From assembly GCA_964349455.1 (NCBI GenBank), contig CAYGGG010000028.1, forward strand, positions 1-11,002: 11,002 nucleotides of DNA. Direction: 5' to 3'. This document shows, in pieces, positions 1-5,938 of this stretch. Numbering within the stretch: the first letter of the stretch is position 1; each line of letters opens with the position of its first letter. This DNA comes from CSSED10-109M sp964349455 (GTDB lineage Bacteria > Bacillota_I > Bacilli_A > RF39 > UBA660). The notes below the pieces were generated by a model. The model saw only the letters and a list, made by a program, of their open reading frames with translations, searched no databases and was not told the origin of the DNA. The position numbers and the translations under genes were made by a program.

Positions 1-1
1 A

Positions 2-34
2 AAAAAAACAAGATAATATTTATCTTGTTTTTTT
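2..34. terminator. Bidirectional intrinsic terminator overlapping the end of the Fic gene
   Basis: A perfect 8-bp stem (9-16 with 20-27) around a 3-base TAT loop is extended by an A-tract (2-8) that pairs with a T-tract (28-34). Read on the minus strand it ends the Fic transcript: the TAA stop (22-20) lies in the hairpin and the last sense codons form one arm. Read on the plus strand it would also end any transcript entering from the left. The stem is AT-rich, so its strength is uncertain. Confidence 0.75.
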
Positions 35-685
35 AGTTTCTAATTCTTTTTCATTATATAACTGTTTTATTACATTTGTTTCTTCAAGCGAACGGGATTT
101 TAAAAAATCAGCAAAACCTTGATAATCATCATTCTCAACATATTCAAAATATCTTTTTTTTTCTTCTTTAGTAATAATTGTTGGAGCTAAGTTGTTTTTT
201 AAAAAATTTAGGGCCGTAATAATTCTTGCTGTTCTCCCATTACCATCTTCAAAAGGGTGGATTTTTAAAAGATTAATATGAAACATTGCTTCTCTTTCGA
301 AAATGTCTAAATCATTCCAAACATTATAATAACAGTCCCAAAGCGACATCATTCGCATTGGTATTCTGTTTGCCTCACAAGGAATCCAAGTAGCGGTGTT
401 TACTTCAACATAAGTTTTGCGAAAACCTTTATTAATAAATGATCCAGCACCATTTACTAAATTTGCAGTTTCAATAACCTCAGTATTAGTAATGCTCATA
501 TTCTCAGACGGTAAGGAAGTTAAATATTGCATTGCTTTGTAGTTATTATGAAACTTAATTCCATGGTTTGAAAATTCAAGTTTTGGTTCATAAGAAAGGT
601 CAAGACTTTCGGTCGTTAATCTCCCACAAAAAGTAGGCATATAATCTTTCATAAATTCGTTATCATTAAAAATATCTTTCAACAT
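20..685 (-). CDS. Fic domain protein (putative AMP/nucleotide transferase)
   Basis: Fic enzymes move AMP or another phosphate-containing group onto hydroxyl side chains of target proteins. This 221-residue protein carries the complete core motif HPFEDGNGRTAR at residues 143-154, including the catalytic His, the acidic metal-binding residue and the phosphate-binding GNGR. A likely target-docking flap precedes it at about 81-112. The start is placed at the ATG at 685 because GAGGTG sits 4 bases upstream; an in-frame ATG at 697 has no such site and lies close to the predicted transcript start. The N-terminal region (GRLTTESLDLSYE, about 21-33) aligns by eye with the place where many stand-alone Fic proteins carry the inhibitory (S/T)xxxE(G/N) helix, but that motif is not present. 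No antitoxin-like small gene is adjacent. The target is unknown. The Fic assignment is secure; toxin or regulator is open. Confidence 0.9.
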   Translation of the reverse strand: MLKDIFNDNEFMKDYMPTFCGRLTTESLDLSYEPKLEFSNHGIKFHNNYKAMQYLTSLPSENMSITNTEVIETANLVNGAGSFINKGFRKTYVEVNTATWIPCEANRIPMRMMSLWDCYYNVWNDLDIFEREAMFHINLLKIHPFEDGNGRTARIITALNFLKNNLAPTIITKEEKKRYFEYVENDDYQGFADFLKSRSLEETNVIKQLYNEKELETKKTR

Positions 686-705
686 AAAACACCTCATTTA
701 ATGAT

Positions 706-735
706 ATTTTAGCACCAATCTCCTAATTTTGTCAA
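706..735 (-). promoter_or_regulatory. Promoter of the Fic gene (extended -10)
   Basis: Read on the minus strand, a perfect TTGACA (735-730) is followed after 18 bases by TAAAAT (711-706), which is preceded by TGC, an extended -10. Transcription would start near 699, giving a leader of only about 14 bases before the ATG at 685. This supports the downstream start codon. The element lies in the 85-base divergent gap with the amidohydrolase. Confidence 0.7.
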
Positions 736-745
736 AAAAATATAG

Positions 746-751
746 TATAAT
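746..751 (+). promoter_or_regulatory. Possible -10 box for the amidohydrolase gene
   Basis: A perfect TATAAT lies 20 bases before the ATG at 771. No -35 box is found at normal spacing: TTGTCA at 729-734 is only 11 bases away. The leader would be about 13 bases, leaving little room for the AGGAG at 758-762. The call is tentative. Confidence 0.35.
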
Positions 752-770
752 AAAAATAGGAGTTGATAAA

Positions 771-1913
771 ATGATTTTAGTAATTAAAAATGGTTTAGTA
801 TTAACAATGGAAAACGATAAATTAATTAAAGCTGATGTTGTAATTGAAAATAATAAAATTAAAAAAATCGAAAAAAATTATCAAGGAAAATACGATCAAA
901 TAATTGATGCCAAAAATAATGTTGTTATGCCTGGTTTAGTAAATGCGCATACTCATCTTGGTATGTATGATTTTCGCAATACTAATGATGATTTAAAATT
1001 AATGGATTGGTTAAATAATAAAATATGGCCAATTGAGAAAAAAATGACTGAAACTGAAATTGCAAAAGCAACTGAGAATTCTTGTTTAGAAATGATTAAA
1101 ACAGGAACAACTTGTTGTAATGATCAATATTTTGCAAGTGATAAAATTTTAGAAAAAATCAAGATCAGATGTCTTTATACAAGATTTTTAATGGACATTG
1201 ATGGTGAGGGCGAAACGAGATTTTTAGAATTTAAAAATCTTTTTGAAAAGAAAAAAAGTAATTTAGTAAAGTATAGTTTAGGTCTACACTCACTATACAC
1301 TTGTAGCCAACCATATGTCAAAAAGTGTCTAGCATATGCAAAAAAACACAATCTTCCCGTCCATATGCATTATATGGAGACAAAAGAAGAAGTCGAATTA
1401 GTTAACGATGATATGATAAAACCGTTACTTAATCATAAATTAGTTCTTGCACACGGAATTCACATCAATAATTTAGAACAATTTAAAAAAACAGACTTAA
1501 GTATCGTCCATAATCCAGTTAGCAACCTTGCTTTAGGGTGTGGTATTGCCGATATTGTTAAGTATAAAAAAAATAACATAAATGTTTGCATTGGCACTGA
1601 TGGGATTGGTAGTGGCTTTCATTTAAACTTATTTAAGCATTTAACTTTTGCTTATTTATTGCCAAAGGGCATCTATCAAGACCCAACCGTAATTAATGCT
1701 TTTGAAGTTTTACAAATGGCAACAATTAATGGAGCTAAAGCACTAGGGTTTGAAAATTTAGGTTTAATTAAAGAAAATTATTTAGCTGACATTATTATTG
1801 TAAAACTATTAGATCAACCAATTAATAATCCGCTAGTTGCTTTACTTACAAATGATTTAGAAGTGTTAACTACAATTGTTGATGGAAAAGTATTGATGAA
1901 AGAAAAAAAATAG
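771..1913 (+). CDS. Amidohydrolase, S-adenosylhomocysteine/5'-methylthioadenosine deaminase type
   Basis: Members of this metal-dependent hydrolase family deaminate S-adenosylhomocysteine, methylthioadenosine or related adenosine compounds to the inosyl forms, in the cytoplasm. The 380-residue protein has the family's elements in order: a small beta-domain (about 1-50), the metal-binding HAHTH-like NAHTH (H60, H62), LHSLYTC (H173), HMHYMET (H200, E203), AHGIH (H228), HNPVSNLALG and IGTDGIGSG (D277, S281). H60, H62, H200 and D277 are the expected metal ligands, with E203 and H228 as the proton-shuttling pair. The start at 771 is chosen for AGGAG 8 bases upstream; an in-frame TTG at 729 would reach back into the promoter region. 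The gene stands alone, divergent from Fic. Guanine or cytosine-type deaminases and chlorohydrolases share this fold, so the fold is certain and the substrate only probable. Confidence 0.88.
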   Translation: MILVIKNGLVLTMENDKLIKADVVIENNKIKKIEKNYQGKYDQIIDAKNNVVMPGLVNAHTHLGMYDFRNTNDDLKLMDWLNNKIWPIEKKMTETEIAKATENSCLEMIKTGTTCCNDQYFASDKILEKIKIRCLYTRFLMDIDGEGETRFLEFKNLFEKKKSNLVKYSLGLHSLYTCSQPYVKKCLAYAKKHNLPVHMHYMETKEEVELVNDDMIKPLLNHKLVLAHGIHINNLEQFKKTDLSIVHNPVSNLALGCGIADIVKYKKNNINVCIGTDGIGSGFHLNLFKHLTFAYLLPKGIYQDPTVINAFEVLQMATINGAKALGFENLGLIKENYLADIIIVKLLDQPINNPLVALLTNDLEVLTTIVDGKVLMKEKK

Positions 1914-1945
1914 AATAGTTTTTTCTTATTTTAAATCTTTTTTTG
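1900..1945 (+). terminator. Possible weak terminator after the amidohydrolase
   Basis: AAGAAAAAA (1900-1908) can pair with TTTTTTCTT (1919-1927) across a 10-base loop that contains the TAG stop, and T-rich sequence follows. Only one G-C pair holds the stem, so it would be weak. It is listed because the other terminators here also overlap stop codons. Confidence 0.3.
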
Positions 1946-1966
1946 TAAAGTAAAAATAAATAAAGA

Positions 1967-1995
1967 TTGACGGCCAGGTTTGGAAAAGTTATAAT
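1967..1995 (+). promoter_or_regulatory. Strong sigma-A-like promoter of the prepilin-FISUMP gene
   Basis: TTGACG (1967-1972) and a perfect TATAAT (1990-1995) are separated by exactly 17 bases. Transcription would begin near 2002, about 27 bases before the ATG at 2029. It is one of the best-matched promoters in the window and implies that the gene is transcribed on its own. Confidence 0.8.
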
Positions 1996-2028
1996 TATAA
2001 TATAGTATTGTAAATGAGAGGGGTTTTT

Positions 2029-3318
2029 ATGAAAAAAAAATGGTTAAAAAAATTAAAAGGATTTACGTTGATAGAGCTGTTAGCAGTAATTGTAATATTA
2101 GCAATTATTCTATTAATAGCAATGCCCATCGTCTTAAACGTAATATCAGAAGCAAGGAAAGGGGCTTTTGAAGCAAGTGCTAGAGGATTAATAAAAACAG
2201 TTGAAAATGAATATATGAAAAATGCTTTAAGTGGTAATAATGAAACTAAAACATATGTCTTCGAAGATTATGAACAAACAGAAGGTGATTTAGAATTTAG
2301 TGGTAACGGACCAAGAAATGGTTATATCCATGTTACTAGTGAAGGAGAAGTAGCAGCTGTATTAGAAGATGGTGATTGGTTAGTAACAAAAGAATTAGAT
2401 GAAAAAGATATAACAACAGAAGAATTAGCAGAACAAGATATAGAAGAAGTCTTTAATGGAATAATTGGAACAATGTATACGGTAACTTATGATGCAAATG
2501 AAGGAGAATGTATTCCAAGTAGTCGCGAAGTAACTCATGGTGATACATCAGTTGCACCAAGTTGTACTAGAGATGGGTATTTAATAACTGATTTTGAAAG
2601 AACTTTAGGTAGTGGTGGTGAATTAAATACCGAAACTGGTGAAGTAACGAATGTAACAGGGAATCAGACGATAATAGTCAATTGGGAAGAAGAAATAGTT
2701 GGATTCGTTACTTGTGGCGATACTTTAACAGATGAACGCGATAGCGAAGAATATGCAACAGTTCAAATCGGAACCCAATGTTGGATGGCAGAAAATCTTC
2801 GATATACAGCATCTTGTTTAAGTGCAACATGGGATGCCACTGCCCCATACAATGCTTGTTTGCCAAATGGTGGAACCGGGTGGGATCAAAATGAAGTTTT
2901 GTATCAGTGGGATGCTGCCATGAATGGTGATGGTGAGGGAGGACAAGGACTATGTCCGTCAGGATGGCACTTTCCAAGCGATAATGAATGGAAAATTTTA
3001 GAAATTAATTTGGGAATGACTTCTGCACAGGCTAATAGTACGGGTTGGCGTGGAACTGATCAGGGAAAACAATTAAAATCAATTAGTCCAGGTTGGAATG
3101 GGACGAATTTGGTTGATTTTAATCTAAAACCGGCGGGTATTCGTGGAACTACGGGATCTCTTTTTAATGTTGGTACTTATGGTTATATGTGGCATTCAAC
3201 CTCTTTTTCTTCAACTCATGCGTGGTACCGTTATTTGTGGATTGATTATGACCGTATTCATCGCGGCAATGGTGGTAAAGCATATGGCAAGTCAGTTCGT
3301 TGTGTTTTAGATGTTTAA
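2029..3318 (+). CDS. Prepilin-like surface protein with C-terminal FISUMP domain
   Basis: This 429-residue protein appears to be a pilin-like secreted protein. It starts with a class III prepilin leader (MKKKWLKKLKG), then GFTLIELLAVIVILAI: cleavage is expected after G11, methylation at F12, and E16 is the conserved Glu5 of mature pilins. A hydrophobic helix spans about 12-34. Next come an acidic stretch (65-145), a beta-rich segment with a YTVTYDANEGE start (about 149-222) resembling Listeria-Bacteroides (InlB B-type) repeats, and a FISUMP (Fib_succ_major) domain at about 225-429, marked by GTQCWMAENL, GLCPSGWHFPSDNEW, the KPAGIRG and WHSTS segments, and terminal SVRCVLDV. There are eight cysteines, all after residue 160, so up to four disulfides are possible. 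The start at 2029 follows AGAGGGG; the in-frame ATG at 2014 precedes that site. No pilus-assembly gene or prepilin peptidase is in the window. Its role is unknown; surface display or adhesion is inference. Confidence 0.87.
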   Translation: MKKKWLKKLKGFTLIELLAVIVILAIILLIAMPIVLNVISEARKGAFEASARGLIKTVENEYMKNALSGNNETKTYVFEDYEQTEGDLEFSGNGPRNGYIHVTSEGEVAAVLEDGDWLVTKELDEKDITTEELAEQDIEEVFNGIIGTMYTVTYDANEGECIPSSREVTHGDTSVAPSCTRDGYLITDFERTLGSGGELNTETGEVTNVTGNQTIIVNWEEEIVGFVTCGDTLTDERDSEEYATVQIGTQCWMAENLRYTASCLSATWDATAPYNACLPNGGTGWDQNEVLYQWDAAMNGDGEGGQGLCPSGWHFPSDNEWKILEINLGMTSAQANSTGWRGTDQGKQLKSISPGWNGTNLVDFNLKPAGIRGTTGSLFNVGTYGYMWHSTSFSSTHAWYRYLWIDYDRIHRGNGGKAYGKSVRCVLDV

Positions 3319-3339
3319 ATAAAATAGATAAAAAAACAA

Positions 3340-3368
3340 TTGTCAAATAATAATAACTGTGCTAATAT
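3340..3368 (+). promoter_or_regulatory. Promoter of tmk (extended -10)
   Basis: TTGTCA (3340-3345) and TAATAT (3363-3368) are 17 bases apart, and TGC immediately before the -10 makes it extended. The transcript would begin near 3375, giving a leader of about 15 bases that starts at the AGGGGG ribosome site (3376-3381). An overlapping TATAAT at 3366-3371 would have a 20-base spacer and is less likely. Confidence 0.6.
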
Positions 3369-3389
3369 AATCGCCAGGGGGCTGAGATT

Positions 3390-4004
3390 ATGGCACAGTT
3401 TATTGTATTTGAAGGACCTGATGGTAGTGGAAAATCAACACAAATTAGATTATTATATACATATTTAAGAGATGAGTTAAAAAAAATGGTCGTTGAAACG
3501 CGTGAACCAGGTGGAACCGAAATCGGACAAGAAATCAGAGAAATTTTATTAAATCCAAATAATGTTGAAATGAGGGACATTACTGAAGTTTTATTATACG
3601 CTTCAAGTCGTGCGCAACATGTTGGTCAATTAATTAAGCCATGTTTAGAAGCTGGAAAAACGGTTTTGTGTGATCGCTTTGTTGACTCAAGCATTGCTTA
3701 TCAAGGATATGGGCGTGGAATTGATCTTAATTTAGTAAAAGAAATTAATCGCTTTGCAATGCAAGGAATTGAACCAGATTTAGGCATTTATATAATGGTA
3801 AGACCAGAAATTGCTTTAGAAAGAATTGCCAAAAAAAGAAATTTAGATCGTTTAGAAAAAGAAACAATTGATTTTCATCAAAGATTATATGAAGGGTATA
3901 AAGAATTAATTGAGGAAGCTGATTATAAGCATTGGATTAATGGTGAAGAATCAATTGAGAAAATTCATTATAACGTAAAAAGATTAGTCAAAAAGCATAT
4001 TTAG
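3390..4004 (+). CDS. tmk: Thymidylate kinase (dTMP kinase)
   Basis: It phosphorylates dTMP to dTDP with ATP, the step that commits thymidylate to dTTP synthesis for DNA replication, in the cytoplasm. The 204-residue length is typical. The sequence shows the P-loop GPDGSGKST (9-17), the nucleotide-binding TREPGGTE (37-44), the DRF signature (95-97) followed by SSIAYQGYGRG, and a basic lid region around 145-158 (RIAKKRNLDRLEKE). The ATG at 3390 has AGGGGG 8 bases upstream. The gene has its own promoter and a terminator over its stop codon, so it is probably monocistronic. In many Bacillota tmk lies with holB-type replication genes; here it sits just before parA instead. Confidence 0.96.
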   Translation: MAQFIVFEGPDGSGKSTQIRLLYTYLRDELKKMVVETREPGGTEIGQEIREILLNPNNVEMRDITEVLLYASSRAQHVGQLIKPCLEAGKTVLCDRFVDSSIAYQGYGRGIDLNLVKEINRFAMQGIEPDLGIYIMVRPEIALERIAKKRNLDRLEKETIDFHQRLYEGYKELIEEADYKHWINGEESIEKIHYNVKRLVKKHI

Positions 4005-4017
4005 ATGCTTTTTTTTT
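3990..4017 (+). terminator. Intrinsic terminator of tmk, overlapping its stop codon
   Basis: AAAAGCAT (3991-3998) pairs perfectly with ATGCTTTT (4005-4012) across a 6-base loop, and a run of T continues to 4017. The tmk TAG stop (4002-4004) is in the loop, and the last codons of tmk form the ascending arm. Confidence 0.8.
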
Positions 4018-4029
4018 GCAAAATTTTAA

Positions 4030-4058
4030 TTGGTTTTAATCAAAAAGTGTGATAAAAT
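4030..4058 (+). promoter_or_regulatory. Promoter of the parA-parB-ychF-ffh operon
   Basis: TTGGTT (4030-4035) and TAAAAT (4053-4058) are 17 bases apart, with TGA immediately before the -10 (extended -10). Transcription would begin near 4065, about 27 bases ahead of parA. No other good promoter was seen between here and 9848, so it may serve all six genes. Confidence 0.65.
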
Positions 4059-4091
4059 AGATTTATCAATTATGAAGAAATGGTGATTGGA

Positions 4092-4877
4092 ATGGGAAAA
4101 ATAATATCGTTAGTTAACCAAAAAGGTGGTGTTGGTAAAACAACATCAAGTATTAATTTGGCAGCATCATTAGCCATTTTAAAAAAGAAAGTATTATTGG
4201 TTGATTTAGATCCACAAGGTAATACAACAACCGGGATTGGAATTCATAAAGGGAGCGTTGAAAAAAGCATTTATGATTTATTAATCGACCAAGCAACCTT
4301 AAAAGAAGTAATCGTAAAAACACAATTCAATAATTTGTGGGCGATTCCAGCAACAATTAATTTAGCAGGAGTTGACATCGAACTAATGGAACGAGGACGA
4401 TATGATAAAGAATTTTCAAAAGGAAAACAGCTAAAAAAACACCTATTACCAAGCAAAGAACTATTTGATTACATTATCGTTGACTGTCCACCATCACTAG
4501 GTCTTTTAACAACCAATGCTTTAACCGCTAGTGATTCAGTTATGATTCCCGTTCAATGTGAGTATTTTGCACTAGAAGGAATAATGCAACTATTAAATAC
4601 GGTTATGTTAGCACAAAAAAACTTAAACCCAACATTAGCAATTGAAGGGGTTTTATTAACAATGCTTGATAGTCGTACTAATTTAGGATTAGAAGTAGTT
4701 GAAGAAATAAAAAGTTACTTTAAAGAAAGTGTTTATGATACAATTATTCCAAGATTGGTAAGACTCTCAGAAGCGCCAAGTCATGGCAAACCAATTATCG
4801 CTTACGATCCACATAGTCGTGGAACAGAAGCATATATAAATTTAGCTAAGGAAGTGATTAGTCGAAATGGAAAATAA
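4092..4877 (+). CDS. parA: Chromosome partitioning ATPase ParA/Soj
   Basis: ParA/Soj is a deviant Walker ATPase that binds DNA non-specifically as an ATP dimer and works with ParB in segregating the origin and, in Bacillus, controlling DnaA. The 261-residue protein has the deviant Walker A KGGVGKTT (11-18), the VDLDPQGN segment (37-44), Walker B-like VDCPPSLG (130-137) and the conserved PVQCEYFALEG. It lacks the N-terminal helix-turn-helix of plasmid P1-type ParA and therefore matches the chromosomal Soj group. The start at 4092 gives the usual MGKIISLVNQKGG beginning and has GGTGAT (4082-4087) just upstream; an in-frame ATG at 4080 would overlap that site. It overlaps parB by 11 bases, suggesting coupled translation. 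Confidence 0.95.
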   Translation: MGKIISLVNQKGGVGKTTSSINLAASLAILKKKVLLVDLDPQGNTTTGIGIHKGSVEKSIYDLLIDQATLKEVIVKTQFNNLWAIPATINLAGVDIELMERGRYDKEFSKGKQLKKHLLPSKELFDYIIVDCPPSLGLLTTNALTASDSVMIPVQCEYFALEGIMQLLNTVMLAQKNLNPTLAIEGVLLTMLDSRTNLGLEVVEEIKSYFKESVYDTIIPRLVRLSEAPSHGKPIIAYDPHSRGTEAYINLAKEVISRNGK

Positions 4878-5736
4878 AAAAAGAGCTTTAGGACGTGGTT
4901 TAGAGCAATTGTTTAATGATGAAAATCTTGATTTAAGAGGAATTGAAGAAAAAATTTATGAAACAGCATCAATTGATGAAATAATTGAAATTCCGATTGC
5001 TGACATAAGATCAAATCCATATCAACCAAGAATTAGTTTTAGCGAAGATTCAATTAAAGAATTAGCAAGTTCAATTCAAGAACATGGTGTTTTCCAGCCC
5101 ATCATCGTCAAAAAAAGCATTAAGGGTTTTGAATTAGTTGCTGGCGAAAGAAGAGTTAGAGCTTGCAAATTATTAAACATGGAAAGAATCCCTGCAATTA
5201 TCCGTGATTTTAATGACGAACAAATGATGGAAATAGGATTGCTTGAAAACCTACAAAGAGAAGATTTAAACGCAATTGAAGAAGCAAATGCTTATCGAAA
5301 CTTAATGGAAAAATTAAATATAACGCAAGACCGTCTAGCAGAAAGAGTGGGTAAAAGTAGAAGTCACGTCACAAATATTTTAGGACTCCTGAGATTAGAT
5401 CACAAAATTCAAGGAATGGTTGTTGATAAACAAATAACAATGGGGCATGCAAGGGTTTTAAGTAAATTAGAAGACATGGATGAAGCCGAAATAATTGCTC
5501 AAGAAATTGTTAATAAAAATTTATCAGTGCGAGATGTTGAAGAAAAAATAAGCGAGGGCAAATTTTCAAAAAAAAATAAAATCGAACGAAAAAAGAACGA
5601 ATATACTTTGGTTGAAGAAATTTTTACAAATAAATTAGATACAAAAGTAAGAATTAAAGACAAAAAAATTATTATTAGTTTTGAAAACAATGCTGATTTA
5701 AATCGAATTCTTGAAATCCTTGATATAAGGGAGTGA
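4867..5736 (+). CDS. parB: ParB/Spo0J CTPase, centromere-binding partition protein
   Basis: ParB binds parS, spreads as a CTP-dependent sliding clamp, loads SMC and stimulates ParA. The 289-residue protein begins with the family's RALGRGLEQLF segment (6-16). It continues with the N-terminal CTP-binding domain (about 40-135) including NPYQPR, GERRVRA (93-99) and ENLQRED (127-133), a helix-turn-helix (about 152-177, TQDRLAERVGKSRSHVTNIL) and a charged linker leading to a C-terminal dimerisation region (about 245-289). The ATG at 4867 lies 8 bases after AAGGAAGTGAT, inside the end of parA. It ends in TGA, which shows TGA is a stop here. No parS-like palindrome was found in the window. Confidence 0.95.
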   Translation: MENKKRALGRGLEQLFNDENLDLRGIEEKIYETASIDEIIEIPIADIRSNPYQPRISFSEDSIKELASSIQEHGVFQPIIVKKSIKGFELVAGERRVRACKLLNMERIPAIIRDFNDEQMMEIGLLENLQREDLNAIEEANAYRNLMEKLNITQDRLAERVGKSRSHVTNILGLLRLDHKIQGMVVDKQITMGHARVLSKLEDMDEAEIIAQEIVNKNLSVRDVEEKISEGKFSKKNKIERKKNEYTLVEEIFTNKLDTKVRIKDKKIIISFENNADLNRILEILDIRE

Positions 5737-5740
5737 TTTT

Positions 5741-5938
5741 TTGCAAAAAGAATATAAATTAGGAAGCATCGTTAAAATGAAAAAAGAACATCCTTGTAAA
5801 ACAAATGAATGGCAAATAACAAGAGTTGGTGCTGATATAAAAATAAAATGTCTTGCTTGTTCAAGAAGTGTGATGCTGCCAAGAATTGAATTTAATAAAA
5901 AATTAAAAAAAATAATAAAGCTTGAGGGGGATTTATGA
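5741..5938 (+). CDS. DUF951 family small zinc-knuckle-like protein (YyzM-like)
   Basis: This 65-residue basic protein matches the DUF951 family, found widely in Bacillota next to parB and ychF; its function is not established. The family hallmark is visible as VKMKKEHPC near residue 11-19, NEWQITRVGADIKIKCLAC at 22-40, and a conserved MLPR. C19, C37 and C40, perhaps with H17, could bind a zinc ion; that is inference. The start is a TTG codon, chosen because AAGGGAGTGAT (5727-5737) sits immediately upstream and overlaps the parB stop, and no ATG is suitable. Its stop overlaps the next gene's start as ATGA, so it is embedded in the operon. Confidence 0.88.
   Translation: MQKEYKLGSIVKMKKEHPCKTNEWQITRVGADIKIKCLACSRSVMLPRIEFNKKLKKIIKLEGDL

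Noticed and set aside
729..770. TTG start adding 14 residues to the amidohydrolase
   Set aside because: The extension crosses the divergent promoter region and the gene's own ribosome site, and family members start at the beta-strand MILVIKNG.
1934..1968. AATCTTT/AAAGATT inverted repeat upstream of the prepilin gene
   Set aside because: Seven AT-rich pairs across a 21-base loop would be unstable, and the right arm overlaps the -35 element.
2708..2977. Minus-strand open frame rich in His inside the prepilin-FISUMP gene
   Set aside because: It lies entirely opposite a gene with clear domain matches, has no family resemblance, and its His run simply mirrors the GGT/GAT-rich plus-strand codons.
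3164..3346. Minus-strand open frame crossing the end of the prepilin-FISUMP gene
   Set aside because: It overlaps the conserved FISUMP end and the tmk promoter and has no recognisable motif.
3335..3346. ACAATTGT palindrome in front of tmk as an operator
   Set aside because: Eight AT-rich bases are expected by chance in this composition, and it overlaps the -35 box without a second copy.
5364..5374. GTCACGTCACA inside parB as a possible parS site
   Set aside because: It lacks the symmetric GTTTCACGTGAAAC core and has no second half, and lies in the conserved helix-turn-helix codons.
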